From Haloarcula pelagica (GTDB taxonomy: Archaea; Halobacteriota; Halobacteria; Halobacteriales; Haloarculaceae), in assembly GCF_030127105.1 (NCBI RefSeq), contig NZ_CP126161.1, positions 620,001 through 684,000 on the forward strand: DNA of 64,000 bases, read 5' to 3'. The first letter of the stretch is position 1, and the number at the start of each line of letters is the position of its first letter. The position numbers and the translations under genes are program-made. The notes under the pieces were generated by a model. That model made no database searches and was not told where the DNA came from. It saw only the letters and a program-made list of their open reading frames with translations. Positions 9,590 to 17,472 of this stretch are shown in pieces.

Positions 9590-10210
9590 CTAAATATCGA
9601 CGGGACAGCCCCGTATCTCCCCGCCCCGCATCCCCTCGGCGAGCCAGTAGATCGAGAGGGTCAACACGACCAGGGCGCCGACCGCGAACTCCAGGCCGTC
9701 AAGCGGGAGAAAGAGCAGCGAGGTCGAGATGCCAAACAGCGACAACAGCCCCAACAGGACCGCCGAGCCACAGGCCGCACAGCCGGCCCCCAGCGTGCCA
9801 AGCAAGACACCGGCCGCGCCCGCGCCGCCCTGCTGGAGCGCCAGCCCGTGCTCACGGAAGTGATAGGCCGCAAGCGCGATGTCGACGCCGGTCAGGAGCG
9901 CGACCGCGACCAGCAAGATCCCCTGCAGCGGATGAAAGGAAGTCCCGACGAACGGGTACAGCTCCGACAGGACGATCAGCCGATCGACGAGGGGGAGCGA
10001 ACCCCCGACGACCAGATCCAGGACGAGCGGGACGTTCAGCGAGACGACGAACGCCGTCAGCGACGCGCCCGCCGCGAGGACGGCCACCGCCGAGTACGTC
10101 GGCAACCCAAGCACCAGCCTGATCGTCCGGCCCATCAGCCGCCAGTCGGTCCGCCGGGTCGGAAACTTGATGACACCCCGCCACCGCCGGAACCGGGTGC
10201 GAACGCTCAT
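9590..10210 (-). CDS. Polytopic membrane protein with membrane-embedded C-x-x-C
   Basis: The 206-residue protein has about five to six hydrophobic helices and a lone C-x-x-C pair (C144/C147 in GAGCAACGSAV) at the start of a predicted helix, with a further Cys at 202. Its start codon overlaps the stop of the upstream DsbA-like lipoprotein by 4 bases (ATGA), so the two are translationally coupled. A membrane thiol pair beside an exported thioredoxin-fold protein suggests an electron relay, comparable in role to DsbB, VKOR or CcdA, but the sequence is none of these as far as I can see; this is inference. It is a conserved type in haloarchaea. Confidence 0.8.
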   Translation of the reverse strand: MSVRTRFRRWRGVIKFPTRRTDWRLMGRTIRLVLGLPTYSAVAVLAAGASLTAFVVSLNVPLVLDLVVGGSLPLVDRLIVLSELYPFVGTSFHPLQGILLVAVALLTGVDIALAAYHFREHGLALQQGGAGAAGVLLGTLGAGCAACGSAVLLGLLSLFGISTSLLFLPLDGLEFAVGALVVLTLSIYWLAEGMRGGEIRGCPVDI

Positions 10211-10860
10211 TCGGCCTCGCCGATGGCCCGTGCGACGATCTCGTAGCTGACGCTCCCGTTGACTTTGGTGACGAACTCGCCGTCCTCGAACAGCAGGACG
10301 ATCGGCGTCGACTCCCCCAGGTCGGCGTTCTCGGCGGCCGTGATATCGGCCTGGACCTGCTCGTCGTAGGCGCCCTCACGTGCGTCGGCCGCGACCGCCT
10401 GCCCGTCGAGGTCGGTCTCGCTGTCGAGAAACGACGCGGTCCGGTCGAGCACGTTGTCCGTCGAGAACGCGGACTGATTCCCGAAGTAGTGGGCCAAGAG
10501 CGTCCAGAACGCGTCGGCATCGCGGGCGAAGGTCGCTTCCAGGGCCTGTGTGGCCGGTTCGCCCCAGGGGTAGATGACCGGGTACGTCCGGACAACGTAG
10601 GCGCCTTTCCCCGGGTCGACGATGTTCGACCGGATCTGTGGCACCGTCCGCTCGTGGAAGTCACGACAGGTCGGACAGGAGGGGTCTTCGAACGTCAACA
10701 CGACGTGGCCGTCCAGTGGCCCCAGGTGTGGCTGGGCGTCGAGGTCGGCGGCCGCGGGGTGGTCGTCGATCGACTCACCGCTCGCCTCGCTCCCGCCACA
10801 GCCCGCCAGTCCCGTGACGGCACTCGCTGTCGCGAGTCCGAGAAAGCGCCGTCGGTTCAT
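10207..10860 (-). CDS. DsbA-family thioredoxin-fold lipoprotein
   Basis: The 217-residue protein has a Tat signal (RRRFLG), a lipobox ending at C21 (GLAGC), and a thioredoxin fold with active-site C62-P-T-C65 (DPSCPTCRDF). An inserted helical region (about 95-165) and a late cis-Pro element (ESTPIVLLF) follow, as in DsbA/DsbG and NrfA-type oxidoreductases. It should sit on the outer face of the membrane and form, break or shuffle disulfides in surface proteins. It is the first gene of a two-gene unit with the C-x-x-C membrane protein downstream (4-base overlap), the likely redox partner. Confidence 0.9.
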   Translation of the reverse strand: MNRRRFLGLATASAVTGLAGCGGSEASGESIDDHPAAADLDAQPHLGPLDGHVVLTFEDPSCPTCRDFHERTVPQIRSNIVDPGKGAYVVRTYPVIYPWGEPATQALEATFARDADAFWTLLAHYFGNQSAFSTDNVLDRTASFLDSETDLDGQAVAADAREGAYDEQVQADITAAENADLGESTPIVLLFEDGEFVTKVNGSVSYEIVARAIGEAE

Positions 10861-11012
10861 ACTGCCGTCGAAGACCCGCGGGTGTTTATGCGTTGTTCCA
10901 TATTGGGCCCGAATGGAGAACCGTCTTGCCGCCGGAGGCTGTAGGCCCGTCTGGCCGATGACGAACGCGTACGGGACCGAGTCGGGGTGACTCCCCGGCG
11001 ACGACGAGCCCT

Positions 11013-11029
11013 ATGAGTGCCGAGGCCGC
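11013..11029 (+). repeat. Direct repeat copy 1 (left)
   Basis: TGAGTGCCGAGGCCGCT; an exact match to the copy at 13832-13848 and a 14/17 match to the copy at 11935-11951. It lies 126 bases before the antitoxin start. The two exact copies bracket the toxin-antitoxin, DUF389 and toxin-remnant segment. Confidence 0.7.
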
Positions 11030-11124
11030 TATTATTGAGGGTAGAAGGCGTCTCTGAGGGTATCTAGTTGTGGCCACGGTAGACATAGGCCCCGGTCAGA
11101 TTCCCGCCGAGCAGGCAGACACGG

Positions 11125-11131
11125 ATTTATG
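11125..11131 (+). promoter_or_regulatory. TATA box of the antitoxin-toxin pair
   Basis: ATTTATG, 25-31 bases before the ATG at 11156, is at the spacing expected for a leaderless haloarchaeal transcript. Confidence 0.5.
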
Positions 11132-11155
11132 AACGTTGCCGAGTAATCACACGGT

Positions 11156-11407
11156 ATGGCCGCCGAAATTTCCGACCGGGTACGAGAAATCGCGGAGGCT
11201 CGCGGCCTTCCAGAGTCCGAGGTGTTCGAACGGGCACTGGAACGCGGTCTCGAAGACCTGTGGGAGGACCTCGTACTCGCACAGTACCTCGACGGCGAAC
11301 TCAATCGCGAGGAGGCCATCGAGCGCGTCGGTCGGACGAAAGTCGAGCGAGCGGACCGAGAGCGTGAGGTCGTCGAGGAAGATGTCGACTGGGGCCTGAA
11401 CGCGTGA
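11156..11407 (+). CDS. Antitoxin of a PIN-domain toxin-antitoxin pair
   Basis: This 83-residue, strongly acidic, helical protein (RVREIAEARGLPESEVFERALERGLEDLW region) looks like the UPF0175-type or ribbon-helix-helix-type antitoxins that precede DUF3368 PIN toxins. Its stop overlaps the GTG start of the toxin by 4 bases (GTGA), the typical coupled arrangement. It should bind and block the toxin and probably represses its own promoter, with a TATA box 25-31 bases upstream. Base composition is less GC-rich than the surrounding chromosome. The exact antitoxin family is not certain. Confidence 0.75.
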   Translation: MAAEISDRVREIAEARGLPESEVFERALERGLEDLWEDLVLAQYLDGELNREEAIERVGRTKVERADREREVVEEDVDWGLNA

Positions 11408-11874
11408 CGCTTGCGGCTGTCTCAGACGCGGGACCGCTCATTCACCTCGCCGAAATCGGTTCGCTCGAACTGCTCTCGACGTTTGACACACTACTCGTAC
11501 CAGAGACGGTTTACGAGGAAGTCGAGGCCGGTGGTGTTCCGGACGAGTTTGCCGACCTCTCGTACGAACTCGTCGAAGCCGATGAAAGCCAGGTCGGGGC
11601 TAAAGAACTGGACGCCGGAGAACGCGCCGCGATTGCGGTCGCTGAAGAGCGGGGCATCGTTCTTCTAACCGACGACCTCGCCGCCCGAGAGGCAGCGTCC
11701 GACGCGGGCGTAGAAGTACACGGCTCTATCGGCGTAATTGCGTTCGGTTACGCTCGGGGATTACTAGATAGAGATGAGGCGGCGTCACTCATGCGAGCAC
11801 TCCAGCGTCAAACAAGTCTCTTCGTGACCGAGGCAGTCGTAGAGCGCGGCATCCAGATGCTGGACGAACAGTAA
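11404..11874 (+). CDS. PIN-domain toxin (DUF3368 type)
   Basis: The 156-residue protein is a predicted VapC-like ribonuclease. The acidic PIN residues can be read: D in VSDAGPLIHL at the N terminus, E in VYEEVEAGG, E and A in LDAGERAAIAVAEE, and D in LLTDDLAARE. The C-terminal part GSIGVIAFGYARGLLDRDEA is typical for DUF3368. It starts with GTG overlapping the antitoxin stop. Its last 27 codons and about 75 bases of downstream DNA are repeated at 13696-13848, where only a broken second toxin remains. Confidence 0.85.
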   Translation: MTLAAVSDAGPLIHLAEIGSLELLSTFDTLLVPETVYEEVEAGGVPDEFADLSYELVEADESQVGAKELDAGERAAIAVAEERGIVLLTDDLAAREAASDAGVEVHGSIGVIAFGYARGLLDRDEAASLMRALQRQTSLFVTEAVVERGIQMLDEQ

Positions 11875-11934
11875 CGAGACGAACGGGCACTAAAGCCGTG
11901 CTAACCACATTCACTATGGATAGATTGTGAGTCG

Positions 11935-11951
11935 TGAGTGCAGAGGCCACC
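11935..11951 (+). repeat. Direct repeat copy 2 (imperfect)
   Basis: TGAGTGCAGAGGCCACC matches the 17-base repeat at 14 positions. It lies 61 bases after the toxin stop, in the same place relative to the toxin end as copy 3 relative to the toxin remnant (55 bases). Confidence 0.6.
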
Positions 11952-11977
11952 CTTCAGCGTCGATAGCCCCACCACAC

Positions 11978-13258
11978 TCACCTGCCGTCGTATCGTTGTC
12001 TCTCGACGAACTCTACCCGGACGGTCACGTCTCGACCGGTCGTTCTCGAGATAGCCTGACCCAGATCCGCGGCGAGCGTCGGGTAAGACTGATGTGCCGG
12101 TCGGCCGACGACCACCGCAACGCCAGGCGGTTCGGATCCGGGGACGAAGACGAAGTCCGTCTGCGTCCGAATCAGTTCCAGGTCCTCGTACTCACTATCG
12201 TCGAGGACTCCGTCGACCGCCCCGTTGACATCGTTCTCGAAGGACGCCTGCAGAGTGAAAGTCACACCGGTGGCGACCACGAGAGCGATCAAGACGAGGG
12301 ACGCTGCCGACGTTCGAATCGACGGAAGTCCACCCTCGTCGTCTCTCGGTTTGTAGCCGAACGCTCGGAGAGTGGCGTAGCCCGCCGCGTTGACCGCGAC
12401 GATGTTGGCGACGAGCAGAACCAGGGCACCGATGGCCACGCTCGGGGCGTTCCAGGCGATACCCACCCCGACGGCAGCGGCGGCCGGGATGAGCGCTGCG
12501 GCGATCATCACCCCGACGAGCGACACCGGCAGCGCCGTCGCGAGGCCCACGGCGCCCGCGATACCCGCCGCCAGACCGACGGCCAGCGTGAGCAGCCCCG
12601 GTGAGGTGCGCTCGCCGATCTCGGCGATGGTTTCCAAGTGTACTACCGGGGAGACGGAGCCGAGCGACTGCAGCGCGACGCCGAAGACTGCGCTGGCGAG
12701 GACGGCGAGCGAGAGACTCAGGACCTGAGCACGCACCCCGCGTTTCAGCATGGACCAATCGCGCATGGTCGTACCGACGCTGGCAGTGAGCGCCGACCCT
12801 ACCTGTGGGGCGATGACCATCGCGCCGACCACGAGCGCCGCGGAGTTGAGCAGCAGGCCCGCGACGGCGACGAGTGTGCTGACGACGGTCATCACGTAGT
12901 ATGCCGCCGGATCGGGATGGAGCGACAGCGCGGTCGAGCGGAGTTCCTCCGGCGAAACGCTGTCGCCCTCCTCGGTCCCAGTGATGAACCGGTCCTCGAG
13001 CGCGTCGAAGTGCTCGGTCTGAGCCATCTCGGCGTTGACCGCGACGAAATACCGACCCGTAACCCCGGTCTCGTCGAGACGGTCGCGGACGTACTCGACC
13101 GCCTGGTTCGGGAGCGGGAATTCGACGAGCAACTCTTCGCTCGTCTCGGCACCGCTGGTGACGCGTTCGAAACTGACGTGATCGATGTCCTCGTCGTCGA
13201 GTACGGACAGCACAGCGTCGAGGTCGTCCTCGTCGACGAGGATCTTTACCAGTCGCAT
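11978..13258 (-). CDS. DUF389 (TIGR00341) family membrane protein
   Basis: The 426-residue protein has a soluble N-terminal ferredoxin-like region (about 1-110; MRLVKILVDEDDLDAVL), then about six membrane helices (about 120-345; VVSTLVAVAGLLLNSAALVVGAMVIAPQ is split by the characteristic hydrophilic turn ALTASVGTTMRD), then a soluble C-terminal part. The family is widespread and uncharacterised. The frame continues upstream, but the start at 13258 is chosen because family members begin at the MRLVKI strand. It lies within the segment bracketed by the exact 17-base direct repeats. Confidence 0.85.
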   Translation of the reverse strand: MRLVKILVDEDDLDAVLSVLDDEDIDHVSFERVTSGAETSEELLVEFPLPNQAVEYVRDRLDETGVTGRYFVAVNAEMAQTEHFDALEDRFITGTEEGDSVSPEELRSTALSLHPDPAAYYVMTVVSTLVAVAGLLLNSAALVVGAMVIAPQVGSALTASVGTTMRDWSMLKRGVRAQVLSLSLAVLASAVFGVALQSLGSVSPVVHLETIAEIGERTSPGLLTLAVGLAAGIAGAVGLATALPVSLVGVMIAAALIPAAAAVGVGIAWNAPSVAIGALVLLVANIVAVNAAGYATLRAFGYKPRDDEGGLPSIRTSAASLVLIALVVATGVTFTLQASFENDVNGAVDGVLDDSEYEDLELIRTQTDFVFVPGSEPPGVAVVVGRPAHQSYPTLAADLGQAISRTTGRDVTVRVEFVERQRYDGR

Positions 13259-13337
13259 GAGTAGCCGCGGGACCGCGTCCGTGAACGGATTGGCCCCGAA
13301 CCGTCCGTGGTCTCGACGAAGCGATGCTCGCCCCTCA

Positions 13338-13580
13338 TCAGAGCAGGAGCGAGACGAGCGCCAGCACAAGGAAGATGATGACGAACCACTTCGCAACTGT
13401 CATCGTGACACCCGCGACGCCCCGGGCGCCCACGATGGCAGCGACGATCGCGATGACGAAAAACACGACGGCCCACTGGAGGAACTCTCCCGACATCACG
13501 AGCGGCATGGAAGTCACCTGTTCGAACGTCATCACGGGGTCGCTCGACGATATCAACGATACAGAGGTCATACGGATCAC
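13338..13580 (-). CDS. Small DUF1328-like membrane protein
   Basis: The last 52 residues contain two hydrophobic helices: WAVVFFVIAIVAAIVGARG, and then KWFVIIFLVLALVSLLL. This is the pattern of the DUF1328 family of about 55 residues. The longest reading gives 80 residues from 13580, but an internal ATG at 13496 gives a 52-residue protein of family length; that shorter start is the better one. It lies 79 bases upstream of the DUF389 gene on the same strand, so they may form one unit. Function is unknown. Confidence 0.7.
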   Translation of the reverse strand: MIRMTSVSLISSSDPVMTFEQVTSMPLVMSGEFLQWAVVFFVIAIVAAIVGARGVAGVTMTVAKWFVIIFLVLALVSLLL

Positions 13581-13639
13581 AGAGATATCGACCCGTTAGT
13601 TATTCTGTGACTAGGACCCAAGAGAGCGAGTTACGAACG

Positions 13640-13777
13640 AATTATCGCGCTTCGCTATCTCCTCGGTCAGATAGAACCGGAGTTGCATCCCGAGTGCGAG
13701 CACTCCAGCGTGAGATGAGTCTCTTCGTGACCAGGGCAGTCGTGGCGCGTGACATCCGTATACTGGACGAGCAGTAA
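13640..13777 (+). pseudogene. Decayed 3' end of a second PIN (DUF3368) toxin
   Basis: The last 27 codons match the end of the intact toxin at 11793-11874: ALQREMSLFVTRAVVARD here against ALQRQTSLFVTEAVVERG there, both ending LDEQ-stop. GCGAGCACTCCAGCGT is identical at 13696-13711 and 11793-11808, and both copies are exactly the same distance from their stop. Upstream (13640-13690) similarity continues weakly and needs a frame change, and no antitoxin or toxin N terminus remains. The similarity also runs past the stop to the 17-base repeat, so this is a remnant of a duplicated cassette rather than convergent sequence. Confidence 0.8.
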
Positions 13778-13831
13778 CCGGACAAGCGAACGCTATCGAC
13801 GCGGTGTTCACTCTAGATCGATCCTGAGACG

Positions 13832-13848
13832 TGAGTGCCGAGGCCGCT
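13832..13848 (+). repeat. Direct repeat copy 3 (right)
   Basis: TGAGTGCCGAGGCCGCT, identical to copy 1 at 11013-11029. It follows the toxin remnant by 55 bases. The preceding TTCACT and GAT-N-GAT spacing is also shared with copy 2. Confidence 0.7.
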
Positions 13849-13944
13849 TCTCCGTAGAACCGGGCCACACGCCAGCCGGTGACCTGGCTGACAGCACAGT
13901 CCGGACCACCGACACGTATCCGTCTGGCGCGAAAACGGGCGGGC

Positions 13945-15030
13945 ATGAGTCGGGAGACGCTCGGGGGGCTGTCGCGGTCACGTGCGGCCTGGTGGCTGCT
14001 CGCGGCGGGCGCCCTCGGCGTCGTCGGGTTCGTCGCCTGGACGCTCGTCGGGCCGCTGGTGCTCGGACTCGGTCTCTACTACGCCGCTCGTCCGCTCGCG
14101 CGACGGCTCCAGCCGCGCCTCCCCGACGGCGTCGCGGCGGCGCTCCCGCTGTTTGGCCTGTTGGTCCCGGCACTGGCCGTCGTCACCGTCCTCGTCGCTG
14201 TCGGGTTACAGGAACTCTCGGCGATAGACGGGCGGCAGGCGGCGCCGGTTCTGGACCTGCTCGGCCCGTACGTCGAGGAGTCGGTCGCCCGTAATCCGCG
14301 GTCACTGCTCCGGGACCCGACCGTCGAGAACCTCCGCCGGGCGCTGACCGTCGGTCTGCAAGTGGCCGGCGCCGTCATGGGCGGGGTGCTCCGGGTGACG
14401 CTGGCGTTCGCGCTGGCGTTTTTCCTCCTGCGGGACGACGACCGGGTCGCCGACTGGCTCCGGACCACGCTCGGCCCGGACAGCGAGGGGTACGCGTTCG
14501 CTCGCAGGGTCGACAGCGACCTGCACACAGTGTACTTCGGGAACGTCCTGACCGTACTCATCGTGACGATCGTGGCGACGCTGTTCTACAACGGGTTCAA
14601 CCTCGTCGCGCCACAGGCCCTGACGATCCCGCTGCCGACGGTGCTGGGGATCGCCACGGGGTTCGCGACGTTCGTCCCGATCGTCGTCGGCAAGTTCGTC
14701 TACGTGCCGGTCGCGCTGTCGATCGTCGCCCGGGCGCTCGTCACCGACGGCACCTTCGTCGGTTACGTGGTCGGGTTCGTCGTCGGGGCGTTCGTCCTCC
14801 TCGACGTGCTCCCGGTGATGGGGATTCGGCCGTACCTGTCGGGGCGAGACCTCCACGGCGGGGCGATGATGTTCGCGTACGTCCTCGGGACGGTACTGTT
14901 TGGCTGGGCCGGACTGTTTCTGGGGCCGCTGTTGCTGGTCGGCATCCTGCGGGTCGCTCACGACGTGCTTCCCGCACTCGTCCGGCGGGAGCGTGTCGCA
15001 ATCAGCGGCGGCGACCCCGGCGAGGAGTGA
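13945..15030 (+). CDS. AI-2E family (PerM-like) transporter
   Basis: The 361-residue protein has the family pattern: two or three N-terminal helices, a soluble loop (about 90-145), a long helix pair LRVTLAFALAFFLLRDDDR, then a C-terminal group with the conserved segments IPLPTVLGIATGFATFVP and YLSGRDLHGGAMMFAYVLG. The last of these matches the conserved P/G-x-x-x-G-x-x-L region of the family. Substrates differ widely (autoinducer-2, sodium/proton exchange in halophile members), so none is assigned. The start is set at ATG 13945 because the earlier open frame is intergenic-like. Confidence 0.85.
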   Translation: MSRETLGGLSRSRAAWWLLAAGALGVVGFVAWTLVGPLVLGLGLYYAARPLARRLQPRLPDGVAAALPLFGLLVPALAVVTVLVAVGLQELSAIDGRQAAPVLDLLGPYVEESVARNPRSLLRDPTVENLRRALTVGLQVAGAVMGGVLRVTLAFALAFFLLRDDDRVADWLRTTLGPDSEGYAFARRVDSDLHTVYFGNVLTVLIVTIVATLFYNGFNLVAPQALTIPLPTVLGIATGFATFVPIVVGKFVYVPVALSIVARALVTDGTFVGYVVGFVVGAFVLLDVLPVMGIRPYLSGRDLHGGAMMFAYVLGTVLFGWAGLFLGPLLLVGILRVAHDVLPALVRRERVAISGGDPGEE

Positions 15031-15106
15031 GCCGACGGGGAGTGCCCCCCTCACGACGAGTCGGACAGCCGAAAGGCCCGAGTGTCCGACCGTGTGAGTG
15101 CGGACG

Positions 15107-16225
15107 ATGACTGGCACGGAGCGGGGCGAGAGCTTCGGCGCGTTCTTCAAGCGGTACGCACGGACGTGGCACCACGCCGTCGCGACGGCGGCACTGACCG
15201 CGCTCGGGACACTGACCGTCCTCCACCGGCTCTTTGCTCTCCTGGCGCTGCTGGCGTACGTCCTGCCGCCGGTGGTCCTCTACGCGCGTTCCCGATCGGA
15301 CGCCGGTAGTGACAGCGCAGGCGACTCCCACAGCGAGCACCACGGGAGTGGCGAGCCGGCGTGGACGACGCGGACGGTCCCCACCGACGAGGCGCTCACC
15401 GACGTGACGGTCGACGGTGGCCGTGCGTACGCGGTCGGGGCGGCTGGAACCGTGCTGTGTGACGACGGCGACGGGTGGGAGGAGGTCGTCGCCGACGGGC
15501 CGGAGGCACGGTCGACCGCACTGGCGGGCGTCGCCGCGACGGGAACGGGGGCCGTCTGGGTCGCCGGTGACGCCGGGACCGTCGCCAGAATCGACGCGGA
15601 GACGGGCCGTCACGTCTCGTACGCCGAGCCGGACGGCGACACGACGAACGTGGTCGCGCTCGGTGCCGCCGGGGCCGCCGACGGGGAGACGGTGCTGCTG
15701 GCGGACGGGTCGGGCCGACTCCGGCGCGGTCGGTACCGCGACGGCGAACTGGCGTGGGACGAACCGACGACGCCGGGGAGTGGCTCCAGCGTGAGCGGTG
15801 TCGCCCTCTCGACCCCGTCGACGGGCTTCGTCTGTGACACGAACCAGGCGGTGTTCCGGACGACGGACGGCGGGCGGACGGCCGACCGGATCGGTCTCGA
15901 CGCCCCCGGGACGCCGACGGATCTGGCGGCGGCCGGTGCCGACGGCTGTCTGGTGAGTGACGACAGCGGGGCGGTCAGCCGGTACGACGGGAGGCAGTGG
16001 ACGCCGGACCGAGTCGCCGACAGCGCGGTCGCCGCGGTCGCCACGCGGGACGGACAGTGTCTCGCCAGCGGCCCGGCCGGGACGGTGTTCGAGCGGGACG
16101 GCGACGGCTGGACGCGGGTCGCGACGCCAGCGACGGTGCCGCTGGACGCGGTGGCACTGGGCGAAGACAGGGCCGTGGCTGTCGGGGCCGACGGCACCGT
16201 CGTCGAACGGGTGGCCGTCCCGTAA
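15107..16225 (+). CDS. Membrane-anchored beta-propeller (YCF48-like) protein
   Basis: The 372-residue protein has two N-terminal hydrophobic helices (about 25-60), an acidic linker, then repeated units of about 40-45 residues with the pattern DVTVDGGRAYAVGAAGTVLC, GVAATGTGAVWVAGDAGTV and so on through the C terminus. Such repeats of a G-T-V strand after an A-V-G loop are typical of YCF48/sialidase-type propellers. It probably displays a propeller outside the cell. A GTG 9 bases earlier is in frame, but ATG 15107 is preferred. I see no enzyme motif. Confidence 0.75.
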   Translation: MTGTERGESFGAFFKRYARTWHHAVATAALTALGTLTVLHRLFALLALLAYVLPPVVLYARSRSDAGSDSAGDSHSEHHGSGEPAWTTRTVPTDEALTDVTVDGGRAYAVGAAGTVLCDDGDGWEEVVADGPEARSTALAGVAATGTGAVWVAGDAGTVARIDAETGRHVSYAEPDGDTTNVVALGAAGAADGETVLLADGSGRLRRGRYRDGELAWDEPTTPGSGSSVSGVALSTPSTGFVCDTNQAVFRTTDGGRTADRIGLDAPGTPTDLAAAGADGCLVSDDSGAVSRYDGRQWTPDRVADSAVAAVATRDGQCLASGPAGTVFERDGDGWTRVATPATVPLDAVALGEDRAVAVGADGTVVERVAVP

Positions 16226-16354
16226 GCGGGCGCCGACTATCGCGGGAGGGGTGTGGACACCGCTCGGACGGAGTTCACCGCCCGGAAGCCGGCTGCCGAA
16301 CTGCCGGAGGGACATCGGAGACGAGTTACCGACGGCTACCGCGGGTAAGGAGCC

Positions 16355-16360
16355 TATTAC
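16355..16360 (+). promoter_or_regulatory. TATA-like element before the ATP-grasp pair
   Basis: TATTAC within AGCCTATTACAAATC, 36-41 bases before the start at 16396, is the only AT-rich patch in this intergenic region. Confidence 0.4.
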
Positions 16361-16395
16361 AAATCCCGCGACGCGTGCCGTCTGCAGGCATACCC

Positions 16396-17472
16396 ATGTC
16401 CGGGCTGCTCGACGGTGTTCGGTCCTTCCTCAGGGCAGAGGCGCGGAACGTTCGCCGGTACGACGTGCCCTGGGAGCGGCGGCTCTGGCTGTACGCACAC
16501 GGGTTCCTCTCGTCGAAGGCGCCGCTGTGGGACCTCCGTGAGGAGACCGTGGACCAGTATCTCTCGGATGTCGAGTACCGATCGGTGAACGGCCTCTCAC
16601 ACTACGCCGAAGGGCTCGGCAACAAGCTGTTGTTCCATCTCCTGCTCGCGCCGTCACACGGGGCGGTCCTCCCCACACTCCACGGCCTGGTCCGAGAGGG
16701 GCACCTGCTGGACACCGCGCGGTTCGACTGGGCGACGACGTTCGACGACCTTCACGACCGCATCCGGAACGGATCGATCGTCGCGAAACCGATCACGGGC
16801 GCGCAGGGAAACGGTGTCAGGATACTCGACAGCGACGACGGCGCGGTCCGGATCGACGGCACCCCAGTCCCCGACGACGAACTCCTCTCCCGACTCCCGG
16901 ACGGCCAGGACCTCTTGCTCGAAGAACACGTCTCGGCCGCGGACTACGCGAGCGAGGTCTTCCCGCAGTCGACGAACACGCTGCGACTGCTCACGATGAT
17001 CGATCCGGCGTCGGGGACGCCGTTCGTCGCGGCGGCCAGTCACCGGTTCGGGACCGCCCAGAGCGGCACCACCGACAACTGGTCCGCCGGCGGGCTCAGC
17101 GCCGGAGTCGACCTCGATACGGGGCAACTGGGGGCGGCGGTCACGAGTCCGGCCGGCGAGGGCCGACCCGGGACACGGCTGGCGCGCCATCCCGACACCG
17201 GTGCCCGGATCAGTGGTGTCGAAGTGCCGGGCTGGGAGCGCGTGAAAGCGACCGTCCGTGATCTGGCGGGCGCGTACGGCTGGCTGTGGCCCCACGTCGG
17301 CTGGGACGTTGTGGTCCGGACCGACGCCGGTGAGATCACCGTGCTGGAGGGCGATCCCCAGTCCGTCGACCCGGACCAGCAGGCACACGGCCCGCTGCTC
17401 ACGGACGAGCGTGCGCGGCGGTTCTACGAGCACCACGGCGTCCTCTCGAACCCGTGGAGACGGTGGACATGA
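16396..17472 (+). CDS. Sugar-transfer-associated ATP-grasp enzyme
   Basis: The 358-residue protein matches the ATP-grasp type linked to sugar-transfer loci. K131 and the glycine-rich loop (VAKPITGAQGNGVRIL) bind ATP. STNTLRLLTMID (about 195) and DNWSAGGLSAGVDLDTG (about 230) are highly typical of this family, and the metal-binding end is TVLEGDPQSVD. It should ligate a carboxylate to an amine or hydroxyl on a precursor of a surface polymer or small molecule. Its stop overlaps the next ATP-grasp gene by ATGA, so two ligases are made together. Substrates are not known. Confidence 0.85.
   Translation: MSGLLDGVRSFLRAEARNVRRYDVPWERRLWLYAHGFLSSKAPLWDLREETVDQYLSDVEYRSVNGLSHYAEGLGNKLLFHLLLAPSHGAVLPTLHGLVREGHLLDTARFDWATTFDDLHDRIRNGSIVAKPITGAQGNGVRILDSDDGAVRIDGTPVPDDELLSRLPDGQDLLLEEHVSAADYASEVFPQSTNTLRLLTMIDPASGTPFVAAASHRFGTAQSGTTDNWSAGGLSAGVDLDTGQLGAAVTSPAGEGRPGTRLARHPDTGARISGVEVPGWERVKATVRDLAGAYGWLWPHVGWDVVVRTDAGEITVLEGDPQSVDPDQQAHGPLLTDERARRFYEHHGVLSNPWRRWT

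Larger units (their letters stand above)
10861..11155. other. Intergenic region with left 17-base direct repeat
   Basis: These 295 bases hold no gene that I can support. The left part serves as promoter region of the leftward dsbA-like gene; the right part contains the first copy of the direct repeat (11013-11029) and the promoter of the antitoxin. Base composition shifts toward AT near 11030-11155, where the accessory patch begins. Confidence 0.6.

Noticed and set aside
11013-13848. Phage or plasmid integration with an att site in a tRNA gene
   Set aside because: The repeats are not in a tRNA gene and no integrase is present in the segment.
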